Shown: positions 6,057 to 13,669 of the stretch, piece after piece | How positions within the stretch are numbered: position 1 is the stretch's first letter | Layout: the number at the start of each line of letters is the position of its first letter | NCBI GenBank assembly: GCA_024304875.1 | Contig: JAMWZF010000046.1 | Location: 1 to 13,669 of the forward strand | Origin: Paracoccaceae bacterium | Lineage (GTDB): Bacteria > Pseudomonadota > Alphaproteobacteria > Rhodobacterales > Rhodobacteraceae | Length of the DNA stretch: 13,669 nucleotides | Reading direction: 5' to 3' | The notes under the pieces: generated by a model | The model's database searches: none | Seen by the model: only the letters and a program-made list of their open reading frames with translations | What the model was told of the DNA's origin: nothing | Made by a program: the position numbers and the translations under genes

Positions 6057-7132
6057 TCTCGGACCAGGACCTCTGGAATTCGCTGCCGATCCCGGCCCTG
6101 CTGATCGGCGCGGGCGACACGATCGAGGACAGCAACCCCGCGGCCGAGATGTTCCTCAACCACTCGGCGAAGTCCCTGATGGGCGCACAGGTCTGGGACA
6201 AGGTCATGGTCGATGCCCCGCTGGAGGGGCCCTATGCCCGGGCGCGGACCTCGCAGACCTCGCTTTTCGTCAACGACGTCGACGTCGGCTCGGGCGAGCG
6301 CGCGCCGACCCAATGCAACATCGCCTTCGCGCCGTTGCAGGGCGGGGCCGGGCAGATGCTGATGCTGTTCTCCCCGCGCGAGAACGCGAACCGGGTGAAC
6401 CAGAACGCGCACTCCGGCCGGGCTGCGAAATCCGCCATCGGCATGGCCGAGATGCTGGCCCACGAGATCAAGAACCCGCTCGCCGGGATCGCGGGGGCGG
6501 CCCAGCTGCTGTCGATGAACCTCTCCGGCGGGGACCTGGAGCTGACCGACCTCATCGTCGAGGAAACCCGCAGGGTGGTGAAGCTGCTCGAGCAGGTGGA
6601 GCTGTTCGGCAACCTCCGGCCCCCCGCGGCGAAGGTCATCAACGTGCATGACGTCCTCGACCGGGCGCGGGCCTCGGCCGCGGTCGGCTTCGGCGCCCAC
6701 ATGAAGTTCGTCGAGGAATACGATCCCTCCCTGCCGCAGACGGTGTTCGACCCCGACCAGCTGCTGCAGGTGGTCATGAACCTTCTCAAGAACGCCGCGG
6801 AAGCAGCTGACGGAAAAGGTGAAATTCGCCTGCGCACCTTCTATGACGCCTCACTGCGGGTCCGCCGGCGGGACGGCACCCGCGCGCGCCTGCCGCTCCA
6901 GATCGAGATCGTGGACGACGGCCCCGGCCTGCCGCCGGGCCTCGAGGACGACATCTTCGAACCCTTCGTGTCGGGGCGCGAGAACGGCACCGGCCTCGGC
7001 CTTGCCCTCGTGGCCAAGCTTGTCGCCGAGAATGGCGGCTGGATCACGGTGAACTCGGCCCCGGGCCGCACTGTGTTCCGCATCTCCGTCCCCCGCGCCC
7101 CCGACGCCCCCAAAGACCAAGGAGAGACCTGA
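6053..7132 (+). CDS. ntrB: Nitrogen-regulation sensor histidine kinase NtrB
   Basis: This encodes 359 residues, cytoplasmic, with no membrane segment. An N-terminal PAS domain (about 5-110) begins LWNSLPIPALLIGAGDTIEDSNPAAE. The histidine-kinase dimerisation helix has LAHEIKNPLAGIAGAAQLL (135-153), with phospho-acceptor His137. The ATPase domain shows the N box with Asn247 (VMNLLKNAAEAA), G1 DDGPGLP (288-294), an F box (IFEPF, 301-305) and G2 NGTGLGLALV (311-320). In this family the PII protein controls NtrB, switching it between kinase and phosphatase towards NtrC according to nitrogen status. The start ATG overlaps the dusB stop and its own stop overlaps the ntrC start (TGATG), so all three genes are coupled. 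A longer in-frame reading back to 5054 exists but lies out of frame across dusB and is not coding. Confidence 0.96.
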   Translation: MISDQDLWNSLPIPALLIGAGDTIEDSNPAAEMFLNHSAKSLMGAQVWDKVMVDAPLEGPYARARTSQTSLFVNDVDVGSGERAPTQCNIAFAPLQGGAGQMLMLFSPRENANRVNQNAHSGRAAKSAIGMAEMLAHEIKNPLAGIAGAAQLLSMNLSGGDLELTDLIVEETRRVVKLLEQVELFGNLRPPAAKVINVHDVLDRARASAAVGFGAHMKFVEEYDPSLPQTVFDPDQLLQVVMNLLKNAAEAADGKGEIRLRTFYDASLRVRRRDGTRARLPLQIEIVDDGPGLPPGLEDDIFEPFVSGRENGTGLGLALVAKLVAENGGWITVNSAPGRTVFRISVPRAPDAPKDQGET

Positions 7133-8496
7133 TGGACGGCACAGTCCTTGTCGCGGACGACGACCGCACGATCCGAACCGTCCTGACCCAGGCCCTGACC
7201 CGCGCGGGGTGCAAGGTGCACGCGACCTCCTCGCTGGTCACGCTCATGCGGTGGGTCGACGAGGGCAAGGGCGACCTCGTCATCTCGGACGTGGTCATGC
7301 CCGACGGCAACGGCCTCGATACCCTGCCGCGCATCGCCGAGGCGCGGCCCGGCCTGCCGGTCATCGTGATCTCGGCGCAGAACACGATCATGACGGCGAT
7401 CCAGGCGGCCGAGAAGGACGCCTACGACTACCTGCCGAAGCCCTTCGACCTGCCGGACCTCATGCGCCGGGCCTCCCGCGCGCTCGAGGTCAAGCGGCGG
7501 GTGGCACCCCGGCGCGAGACGCAGGAAGGCGGCGGGGACGAGTTGCCGCTGGTCGGCCGGACCCCGGCGATGCAGGAACTCTACCGGCTTGTCGCGCGGG
7601 TGATGAACACGACTCTGCCGGTCCTCGTCTCGGGCGAGAGCGGCACGGGCAAGAGCCTGATCGCCAAGGCGATCCATGACTTCTCGGACCGGCGGACGCT
7701 GCCCTATGTGGTCGCCACCGCGTCCGACCTCGACGGGGCAGACGGCCCCTCGGCGCTGCTCTCGCGGGCCAAGGGCGGCTCGCTGATTTTCGACGAGGTG
7801 GGCGACTTTCCGGCCGAGGCGCAGGTGCGCATCGTGCGGATGCTGGACACGCTGGAAGAGGGCGGCACGCGCGTGATGGCCACCACCCAGGCCGATCTGA
7901 CCGGTCTGATCGAGGAGGGCCGGTTCCGCGAGGACCTGTTCTACCGCCTCGGCGGCGTGACGGTCGCGGTGCCCTCCCTCCGCGAGCGGGTCGACGACAT
8001 CCCCCTGCTGGCCGAGCATTTCCTCGCCCGGGCCGAACGGGACGGCGGCCCGCTTCGCCGCCTTTCGGACAGCGCCCGCGACCTGGTGCGCACCTATTCC
8101 TGGCCCGGCAACGTCCGGCAGCTGGAAAACGCGGTGCGCCGGCTGGTCGCGACGGCCAACGAGGAAGAGATCACGCGGACCGAGGTCGAAAGCGTCCTCG
8201 GCTCCCAGCCTGCGATGGAGCCGCTCCGGCAAGGCGGCGGAGGCGAGAAGCTGTCGGCCTCGGTCGAAAAGCACTTGCGCCGGTATTTCGACCTGCACGG
8301 GGGCGTCCTGCCCCCGCCGGGGCTGTACCAGCGCATCCTCAAGGAGGTTGAACTGCCTCTGATCGAGATCGCCCTCGATGCCACCGGCGGGAACCAGGCC
8401 AGATGTGCGGATCTGCTGGGCATCAACCGCAATACCTTGAGAAAAAAGATCACCGACCTCGATATTCGCGTGACACGGCGCCGGAAGTTGATGTAA
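7132..8496 (+). CDS. ntrC: Nitrogen-regulation response regulator NtrC lacking the GAFTGA loop
   Basis: This encodes 454 residues. The receiver domain (about 1-120) has acidic pocket D9-D11, phospho-acceptor Asp53 in ISDVVMPDGNG, and Lys103 in LPKPFD. The AAA+ domain has Walker A GESGTGKS (168-175), Walker B GGSLIFDEVGD (215-225) and arginine-finger segment GRFREDLFYRL (263-273). The C-terminal Fis-type helix-turn-helix is at about 419-446 (GGNQARCADLLGINRNTLRKK). Between Walker A Lys174 and Walker B Asp221 there are 47 residues, about 18 fewer than in Escherichia coli NtrC as I recall its sequence, and the ELFGHEKGAFTGA segment is missing. R. capsulatus NtrC has the same gap and activates the housekeeping (sigma-70) polymerase rather than sigma-54. 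An AAGGAGAG ribosome site precedes the ATG. Confidence 0.96.
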   Translation: MDGTVLVADDDRTIRTVLTQALTRAGCKVHATSSLVTLMRWVDEGKGDLVISDVVMPDGNGLDTLPRIAEARPGLPVIVISAQNTIMTAIQAAEKDAYDYLPKPFDLPDLMRRASRALEVKRRVAPRRETQEGGGDELPLVGRTPAMQELYRLVARVMNTTLPVLVSGESGTGKSLIAKAIHDFSDRRTLPYVVATASDLDGADGPSALLSRAKGGSLIFDEVGDFPAEAQVRIVRMLDTLEEGGTRVMATTQADLTGLIEEGRFREDLFYRLGGVTVAVPSLRERVDDIPLLAEHFLARAERDGGPLRRLSDSARDLVRTYSWPGNVRQLENAVRRLVATANEEEITRTEVESVLGSQPAMEPLRQGGGGEKLSASVEKHLRRYFDLHGGVLPPPGLYQRILKEVELPLIEIALDATGGNQARCADLLGINRNTLRKKITDLDIRVTRRRKLM

Positions 8497-8536
8497 AACC
8501 GCAACAGAACCGTGGCCGATCGGTCCCGTGATTGAT

Positions 8537-8558
8537 GTGCCGCACTCTGGTGCGGCGC
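8537..8558 (+). terminator. Stem-loop between ntrC and ntrY
   Basis: A perfect 7-bp stem, GCCGCAC (8539-8545) and GTGCGGC (8550-8556), closes a TCTG loop. It can extend by a G-U and a G-C pair to 8537-8558. It lies 40 bases after the ntrC stop and 67 bases before ntrY. No T run follows, so it is at best an attenuating or mRNA-stabilising hairpin. It suggests that ntrBC and ntrYX are partly separate transcripts. Confidence 0.45.
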
Positions 8559-8625
8559 TGCAACGGGCCTTGATCGACACAAAAGAGACCACGGCAGAGC
8601 GGTAACAGCCCTTTCGGCAGGGCAG

Positions 8626-10905
8626 GTGAGAACGAGGCCTCGCGTGGAGCGATCCCTCTCGGGTGACTATCTGGGCCGGCTCAGCCGGTGGACCAAGCGT
8701 CGGCGCGTGCAGAACGCGGCAACGCTCGGCCTTGTCATTCTCGGGCCCGTCCTTGCCGTCCTGACCTTCTACGTCCTCGGCCCCCTCGATCTCGGCGGCA
8801 ACTCTCCCGCGCTGCGGGGCGTGCTACTGGTCGACCTTGTCTATGTCATTGTCGTCGCCGCGCTCGTGCTCAAGCGCGTGGTGCAGATGGTGGCGGCGCG
8901 CCGAGCCCGGTCCGCCGGGTCGCGCCTGCACCTGCGGCTGGTCGGAGCCTTCACCTTTCTCGCTCTCGTGCCCACGGTCATCGTCGCGGTTTTCGCCGTC
9001 GTCACCGTCAACATGGGCCTTGAGGGATGGTTCTCGGACCGGGTGCGCAACGTGGTGGGCACTTCGCTGTCCGCCGCCCAGGCCTACGAGGACGAGCACC
9101 GCCAGGAGCTGGCCCGGGACGGGCAGGCGCTTGCCGCCTACCTCGACACCGAACGCCAGCGCATCTTCTTCATGTCCGACGGACAGATCCGGCAGGCCCT
9201 CGGCCGGGTGCAGGGACAGATCGAGCGCGGATTGACCGAGGCTTTCGTGATCGACGGGCTGGGCGAAATTCGCGCCCGCGGCGCAAGGTCCTACGAGTTC
9301 TTCTTCGAGCAGCCGACGCCGGCGCAGATCGCGCAGGCGCGCGAGGACGGAATCGTCATCATCGAGGACTGGGCCAACAACGAGTTCCGCGCCCTGATCC
9401 CGCTGGAGGCCTTCGTCGACCGCTACCTCTACGTCAGCCGCGAGGTGGACGGCTCCATCCTGTCGCTGCTGGACGAAACCCGCGAGACGGTGGCGCTCTA
9501 CGAGCAGCTCGAGAGCGAGCGCGGGCGGCTCCTGTTCGAATTCGGCCTTCTTTACATCGGCTTCGCGGTCATTCTTATCCTTGCAGCGATCTGGCTGGGA
9601 CTGTGGTTCGCGGAGCGGCTGTCGCGTCCCGTGGGACGGCTGCTTGGGGCGTCGTCGCGGGTCGGCGAGGGCGACTTCACGGTGCGGGTGCGCGAGGAGG
9701 AGGGCGACGACGAGATCGCGCAATTGGGCCGCAACTTCAACGAGATGACGCGCAGACTTGACGCACAGCGTCAGGAGGTCGAAGAGCGGACGCGCCAGAT
9801 CGACCGCCGCCGGCGGCTGTTCGACAGCGTGCTGTCGTCCGTCACGTCGGGGGTCGTCGGCCTCGACCCCAAGGGCCGGATCACCTTCGTCAACCGCTCG
9901 GCCGAACGTCTGCTGGACGTGGGGTCCGAGGACGAGGCCGCCTCGCTCAAGGTCGCGGTGCCCGAGTTCGGCGTGCTGTTCGACAAGCTGCGGCGGGAGC
10001 GGCGCGAGATGATGCAGGAGCAGCTGAACCTCGTGCGCACCGGCAAGCAGGAAAGCCTGCTGGTCCGCATGGCACCGCGCCGGAACGAGGATGGCCGGCT
10101 GGAGGGTTACGTGGTCGCCTTCGACGACGTGACCGACCTGGTCAGTGCCCAGCGGATGGCGGCCTGGGGCGACGTGGCCCGCCGCATCGCGCACGAGATC
10201 AAGAACCCGCTCACCCCCATCAAGCTCTCGGCCGAGCGGATCCGCCGCAAGTTCGGCGCGCGTGTGGGTGACGACAAGGAGGCGCTGGAGAACATGACCG
10301 GCGTCATCATTCGCCAGACGGACGACCTGCGCCGGATCGTGGACGAGTTCAGCCGCTTTGCCCGGATGCCCGAGCCGGAACTGACCCAGGTGGACCTGAT
10401 CGAGCTGGTGCGCGGCGCGGTCACCCTGCAGGAGGTCGGACAGCCGGACGTCAAGATCACCGCCGACCTGCCCAAGGGCCAGATCTGGGCCGATCTCGAC
10501 GGGACGATGATCAGCCAGGCGTTGACGAACCTGATCAAGAACGCCGGGGAAGCCATTGAGACGCTTCAGGAAGATGGCGCGCCCGAGGGGCACCGGCCGG
10601 AAATCCGGGTGACGCTCTCGGCGCAGGCCCCCGAAGCGCGGATCACCATTTCGGACAACGGCATCGGACTGCCCGAGGACCGCGCCCGCCTGTTCGAACC
10701 TTACGTGACCACGCGCGACAAGGGCACCGGCCTCGGCCTGCCCATCGTCAAGAAGATCATCGAGGAGCACGGGGGCACCCTGACCCTCACCGACGCCGAA
10801 CCGTTCGGCGACACAGACCATTTCGGCGCCATGGCCGTGATAGACCTTCCGATCCTTCCCGCCGTGGCGACCGAAACCCAGACACAAGAGAAACAGGCCG
10901 TTTGA
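8626..10905 (+). CDS. ntrY: Membrane-bound sensor histidine kinase NtrY
   Basis: This encodes 759 residues. Predicted membrane helices lie at about 33-52, 64-86 and 103-130. A periplasmic sensor region of about 170 residues (131-303) is followed by a further helix at 305-328. Then come a HAMP linker (329-382, RLSRPVGRLLGASSRVGEGDF), a PAS domain (about 395-505), the phospho-acceptor helix with His523 in IAHEIKNPLTPIKLSAERI, and an ATPase domain with N box Asn635/Asn639, G1 DNGIGLP (677-683) and G2 GTGLGLPIVKKII (701 onward). NtrY phosphorylates NtrX; in alphaproteobacteria the pair is linked to nitrogen metabolism and redox or respiratory control. GTG at 8626 is taken as the start, but a second in-frame GTG at 8644 has a better-placed ACGAGG site and may be the true one. 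It lies 13 bases upstream of ntrX. Confidence 0.95.
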   Translation: MRTRPRVERSLSGDYLGRLSRWTKRRRVQNAATLGLVILGPVLAVLTFYVLGPLDLGGNSPALRGVLLVDLVYVIVVAALVLKRVVQMVAARRARSAGSRLHLRLVGAFTFLALVPTVIVAVFAVVTVNMGLEGWFSDRVRNVVGTSLSAAQAYEDEHRQELARDGQALAAYLDTERQRIFFMSDGQIRQALGRVQGQIERGLTEAFVIDGLGEIRARGARSYEFFFEQPTPAQIAQAREDGIVIIEDWANNEFRALIPLEAFVDRYLYVSREVDGSILSLLDETRETVALYEQLESERGRLLFEFGLLYIGFAVILILAAIWLGLWFAERLSRPVGRLLGASSRVGEGDFTVRVREEEGDDEIAQLGRNFNEMTRRLDAQRQEVEERTRQIDRRRRLFDSVLSSVTSGVVGLDPKGRITFVNRSAERLLDVGSEDEAASLKVAVPEFGVLFDKLRRERREMMQEQLNLVRTGKQESLLVRMAPRRNEDGRLEGYVVAFDDVTDLVSAQRMAAWGDVARRIAHEIKNPLTPIKLSAERIRRKFGARVGDDKEALENMTGVIIRQTDDLRRIVDEFSRFARMPEPELTQVDLIELVRGAVTLQEVGQPDVKITADLPKGQIWADLDGTMISQALTNLIKNAGEAIETLQEDGAPEGHRPEIRVTLSAQAPEARITISDNGIGLPEDRARLFEPYVTTRDKGTGLGLPIVKKIIEEHGGTLTLTDAEPFGDTDHFGAMAVIDLPILPAVATETQTQEKQAV

Positions 10906-10918
10906 GGAGGCTAGAGCA

Positions 10919-12331
10919 ATGGGCGACATCCTGATCACCGACGACGAACGCGATATCCGGGAACTGATCTCGGACATCCTCGAGGACGAGGGCTACACGA
11001 CCCGGCTTGCCGGCACCTCGGACGAATGCATGGCACAGATCGCGCAGGAACCGCCGGCGCTGATGATCCTCGACATCTGGCTGAAGGACAGCTCGATGGA
11101 CGGCATCGACATCCTCAAGCAGGTCAAGCGCGACCACCCGGACGTGCCGATCGTCATCATTTCGGGCCACGGCAACATCGAGATCGCGGTGGCGGCGATC
11201 AAGCAGGGGGCCTACGACTTCATCGAGAAACCCTTCAACATCGACCAGCTTCTCGTCGTGATCCGCCGCGCGATGGAGACCAGCCGCCTGCGCCGCGAGA
11301 ACCACGAGCTCAAGCGCGGCGAGCCGACCCCGGCCGAGATGATCGGGGAGAGCGCCGCCTTCCGCGCCCTCAAGAGCCAGCTCGACAAGGTCACCAAGTC
11401 GAACGGCCGCGTGATGCTGACCGGCCCCGCCGGGTCGGGCAAGGAGATCGCCGCACGCTACATCCACGCCAATTCCGGCCGCGCCAAGGGCCCCTTCGTC
11501 TCGGTCAATTCCGCCTCGGTCGAGCCGGACCGGATGGAAGAGGTCCTCTTCGGCCGCGAGGGCAGCGACCGGGGTGTCGAGAAGGGGCTGCTGGAAGAGG
11601 CGAACGGCGGCGTGATCTACTTCGACGAGGTGGCGGACATGCCCCTGGGCACCCAGTCCAAGATCCTGCGGGTGCTGGTCGATCAGCAATTCCAGCGCGT
11701 CGGCGGCACCGACAAGGTGCAGGTGGATCTGCGGGTCATCTCCTCGACGAACCGCGACCTGGAACTGGAGATCGAGACCGGGAACTTCCGTCAGGAACTC
11801 TATCACCGTCTCAACGTGGTCCCGATCCATGTGCCGGGCCTTGAGGAGCGGCGCGAGGATATTCCCGTGCTGGCCGAGCACTTCATGGCCTTCTTCAACA
11901 AGACGCAAGGTCTGCCGCTCAAGACGCTGGCCGAGGACGCCAAGGCCCTGCTTCAGACGATGGTCTGGCCGGGCAACGTCCGGCAGCTCAAGAACGTGAT
12001 CGAGCGGGTGCTGATCCTCGGGGACGGCGCCTCCGAGATCACCGCCAAGGATCTGCCCTCGGGCGAGGAGGGGCAGTCCGAAGGCGACGGCCGCGTCGTC
12101 CTGTCCGGCGGCCTCGCCACCCTGCCGCTGCGCGAGGCGCGCGAGCTGTTCGAGCGGGAGTACCTGCTGACCCAGATCAACCGCTTTGGCGGCAACATCT
12201 CCCGCACTGCGGCCTTCGTGGGCATGGAACGCTCGGCCCTTCACCGCAAGCTGAAGTCCCTCGGCGTGGTCACATCGAACAAGTCCGGCGCCCGCGTGGC
12301 CTATATCGAGGAGGAGCGGGCGGCCTCCTGA
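10919..12331 (+). CDS. ntrX: Response regulator NtrX with altered L1 loop (no GAFTGA)
   Basis: This encodes 470 residues. The receiver domain (1-120) has D8-D9, phospho-acceptor Asp52 (LDIWLKD) and Lys104 (EKPFN). The AAA+ domain has Walker A GPAGSGKE (169-176), Walker B GGVIYFDEVAD (230-240) and the arginine-finger segment FRQELYHRLNV (290-300). The C-terminal Fis-type helix-turn-helix is at about 424-450 (GGNISRTAAFVGMERSALHRKLKSLGV). In the position of the sigma-54-contacting loop the sequence reads VLFGREGSDRGVEKG (209-223), about four residues shorter than in Escherichia coli NtrC and without GAFTGA. The ribosome site GAGGAGG (10904-10910) overlaps the ntrY stop, so the two genes form one operon. 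Confidence 0.96.
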   Translation: MGDILITDDERDIRELISDILEDEGYTTRLAGTSDECMAQIAQEPPALMILDIWLKDSSMDGIDILKQVKRDHPDVPIVIISGHGNIEIAVAAIKQGAYDFIEKPFNIDQLLVVIRRAMETSRLRRENHELKRGEPTPAEMIGESAAFRALKSQLDKVTKSNGRVMLTGPAGSGKEIAARYIHANSGRAKGPFVSVNSASVEPDRMEEVLFGREGSDRGVEKGLLEEANGGVIYFDEVADMPLGTQSKILRVLVDQQFQRVGGTDKVQVDLRVISSTNRDLELEIETGNFRQELYHRLNVVPIHVPGLEERREDIPVLAEHFMAFFNKTQGLPLKTLAEDAKALLQTMVWPGNVRQLKNVIERVLILGDGASEITAKDLPSGEEGQSEGDGRVVLSGGLATLPLREARELFEREYLLTQINRFGGNISRTAAFVGMERSALHRKLKSLGVVTSNKSGARVAYIEEERAAS

Positions 12332-12336
12332 GACGC

Positions 12337-12356
12337 GGGCGGTCCATTGACCGCCC
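12337..12356 (+). terminator. Intrinsic-terminator-like hairpin after ntrX
   Basis: An 8-bp perfect stem, GGGCGGTC (12337-12344) and GACCGCCC (12349-12356), closes a CATT loop 5 bases after the ntrX stop codon. C residues rather than a T run follow, which is common for terminators in very GC-rich genomes but leaves read-through into trkA (50 bases on) likely. Confidence 0.55.
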
Positions 12357-12405
12357 CCGTGGCTTCTGTCACCACCCGATCAACCGGAACCTCTGAGGCG
12401 GCTGG

Positions 12406-13669
12406 ATGAAGGTCATCATCTGCGGTGCGGGGCAGGTGGGCTGGCAGATCGCCCGCCACCTGTCGGGCGAGCGCAACGACGTTACCGTCGTCGACAACAA
12501 CGCCGAACTGGTGCGCCGGGCGACGGAGTCGCTCGACGTCACCGGGATCGCCGGGTTTGCCTCCTATCCCGACGTGCTGGACCGTGCCGGGGCCCGGGAC
12601 GCCGACATGATCATCGCGGCGACCCATTCGGACGAGGTGAACATGGTCACCTGCCAGGTGGCCCATTCGGTGTTCAGCGTCTCCCGCAAGATCGCGCGCC
12701 TGCGCTCGCAGTCCTACCTCGACGCGATCTACTCCGACCTCTACCGCCGCGATCACATGCCGATCGACGTGGTCATCTCGCCCGAGAAGGAAGTGGCCGA
12801 GGCGGCCTTGCAGCGGCTCTCCGCCCCCGCCGCCTTCGATACCGAGACTTTTCTCGGCGGCAAGGGCACGCTGCTGGGCATCGCGCTGGAAGAGGACTGC
12901 CCGGTCATCAACACGCCCCTGCGGCAGCTGACCGACCTCTTCTCGACCCTGCGCGCCCGGGTCGTGGGCATCCGCCGGGACACCGGCCTCTTCGCGCCCG
13001 ACCCGGGCGACCAGATGTTCCCCGGCGATCAGGTCTACGTCTTCGCCCATACCGACGACATGAACCGCACGCTCGAGATCTTCGGCAAGACCACGGCCAA
13101 GCAGGAGCGGGTGGTCATCATCGGCGGCGGCAATGTCGGCCTCGCCGTGGCCCGTGCGCTCGAGACGCGGACCCAGCGCGTCCGCGCCAAGGTGATCGAG
13201 CGCAACCGCCTGATCGCCGAGAAGGCCGCCGATGCGCTCGAGCGGACCATCGTGCTGAACGGTGACGGCCTCGACACAGCGCTGCTGGAAGAGGCGGGCA
13301 TCCGGCAGGCGGACGCGGTGCTGGCGGTGACGGACGACGACAAGACCAACCTGCTGGCCGCCGTGCGGGCCAAGGGGATGGGCTGCCCCATGGCGATCTG
13401 CCTCGCCAACGATCCGACGCTGGTGCCGCTGATGCAGCCCCTCGACATCGACGCCTACATCAACCCGCGCTCCACGACCGTCAGCTCGATCCTGCGGCAC
13501 ATCCGGCACGGACGAGTGCGGGGCGTCTATTCCATCGGTGATGCCGAGGCCGAGATGATCGAGGCGCAGGTCCTGTCGACCTCGCCCATGGCCGGCAGCA
13601 AGATCAGCGACATCGACCTGCCCGAGGGCGTGCTGGTGGGCGGGATCATGCGGGGGGGCACCTATGTCA
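12406..13669 (+). CDS. trkA: Trk system potassium uptake protein TrkA (3' end cut by window)
   Basis: 421 residues are present of about 458 expected. This is the peripheral, NAD-binding regulatory subunit of the Trk potassium transporter; it sits on the inner face of the membrane against TrkH. Two tandem RCK units are visible. The first begins VIICGAGQVGWQIARHL (3-19), a Rossmann GxGxxG, with Asp30 as the acidic end of strand two (TVVDNN). The second begins VVIIGGGNVGLAVARAL (236-252), followed by NGDGLD (285-290) and AVTDDDKTNLLA (307-318). TrkA_C-type segments follow each unit (about 135-220 and from 375 to the end). The ATG has a TGAGG site at 12394-12398. Adjacency to ntrYX is a conserved alphaproteobacterial arrangement. 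Confidence 0.95.
   Translation, partial: MKVIICGAGQVGWQIARHLSGERNDVTVVDNNAELVRRATESLDVTGIAGFASYPDVLDRAGARDADMIIAATHSDEVNMVTCQVAHSVFSVSRKIARLRSQSYLDAIYSDLYRRDHMPIDVVISPEKEVAEAALQRLSAPAAFDTETFLGGKGTLLGIALEEDCPVINTPLRQLTDLFSTLRARVVGIRRDTGLFAPDPGDQMFPGDQVYVFAHTDDMNRTLEIFGKTTAKQERVVIIGGGNVGLAVARALETRTQRVRAKVIERNRLIAEKAADALERTIVLNGDGLDTALLEEAGIRQADAVLAVTDDDKTNLLAAVRAKGMGCPMAICLANDPTLVPLMQPLDIDAYINPRSTTVSSILRHIRHGRVRGVYSIGDAEAEMIEAQVLSTSPMAGSKISDIDLPEGVLVGGIMRGGTYV

Noticed and set aside
5054..7132. Single 692-residue protein covering dusB and ntrB
   Set aside because: The part before 6053 is out of frame with DusB, whose catalytic motifs are all in the other frame. Only the NtrB portion is coding, starting at the ATG that overlaps the dusB stop.
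8539..8556. Enteric-type NtrC binding site (GCAC...GTGC) between ntrC and ntrY
   Set aside because: The half-sites are only 4 bases apart, whereas the enteric site has 7 between GCAC and GTGC. The longer GCCGCAC/GTGCGGC stem fits a hairpin better.
8824..10977. 717-residue open frame on the minus strand opposite ntrY
   Set aside because: It is antisense to a clear NtrY, has no recognisable domain, and shows the His/Asp/Leu/Gly-rich composition produced by reading a GC-rich gene backwards. Similar long frames opposite ntrC, ntrX, ispDF and trkA were rejected for the same reason.

Overview
The window is GC-rich chromosomal DNA typical of an alphaproteobacterium of the order Rhodobacterales (Rhodobacter/Paracoccus/Roseobacter relatives). 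The evidence is the gene set and order: a fused ispDF gene, a dusB(nifR3)-ntrB-ntrC cluster followed by ntrY-ntrX-trkA, an NtrC without the GAFTGA loop as in Rhodobacter capsulatus, and a cytochrome c' gene beside a diheme cytochrome c. Coding density is about 95% and every gene has the same strong GC bias. I see no insertion sequence, phage gene, CRISPR array, tRNA or rRNA, and no stretch over 300 bases without a gene.

Layout. Positions 1-2053, minus strand: a 3'-truncated diheme cytochrome c, a cytochrome c' (cycP), a 61-residue single-span membrane protein of unknown function, and hypoxanthine phosphoribosyltransferase (hpt). The last two overlap by one base. Positions 2177-2629, plus strand: a RatA/COQ10-like START-domain protein, divergent from hpt. 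Positions 2766-4875, minus strand: an operon read ispDF, pgpA, cinA-type amidohydrolase (pncC), with 4-base overlaps at both junctions. Positions 5073-8496, plus strand: dusB, ntrB and ntrC, all overlapping. Positions 8626-12331: ntrY and ntrX. From 12406 to the window end: trkA, cut about 37 residues before its expected end.

How the genes work together. NtrB/NtrC is the cytoplasmic nitrogen-status two-component system, made with the tRNA dihydrouridine synthase DusB. NtrY/NtrX is the paralogous system with a membrane-bound sensor, and in this group it is linked to nitrogen and redox control. TrkA, the NAD-binding regulator of K+ uptake, lies just downstream. The ispDF operon supplies isoprenoid precursors (IspDF), phosphatidylglycerol (PgpA) and pyridine-nucleotide salvage (PncC). 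The cytochrome pair is periplasmic electron-transfer or NO-binding equipment.

The most interesting points are these. Both response regulators, NtrC and NtrX, lack the GAFTGA motif that bacterial enhancer-binding proteins use to engage sigma-54. The divergent ispDF/dusB control region holds two near-identical short palindromes about 40 bp apart, one of them nested in a longer dyad, which look like an operator pair. I found no clearly unprecedented system; this is mostly a conserved core-genome neighbourhood.
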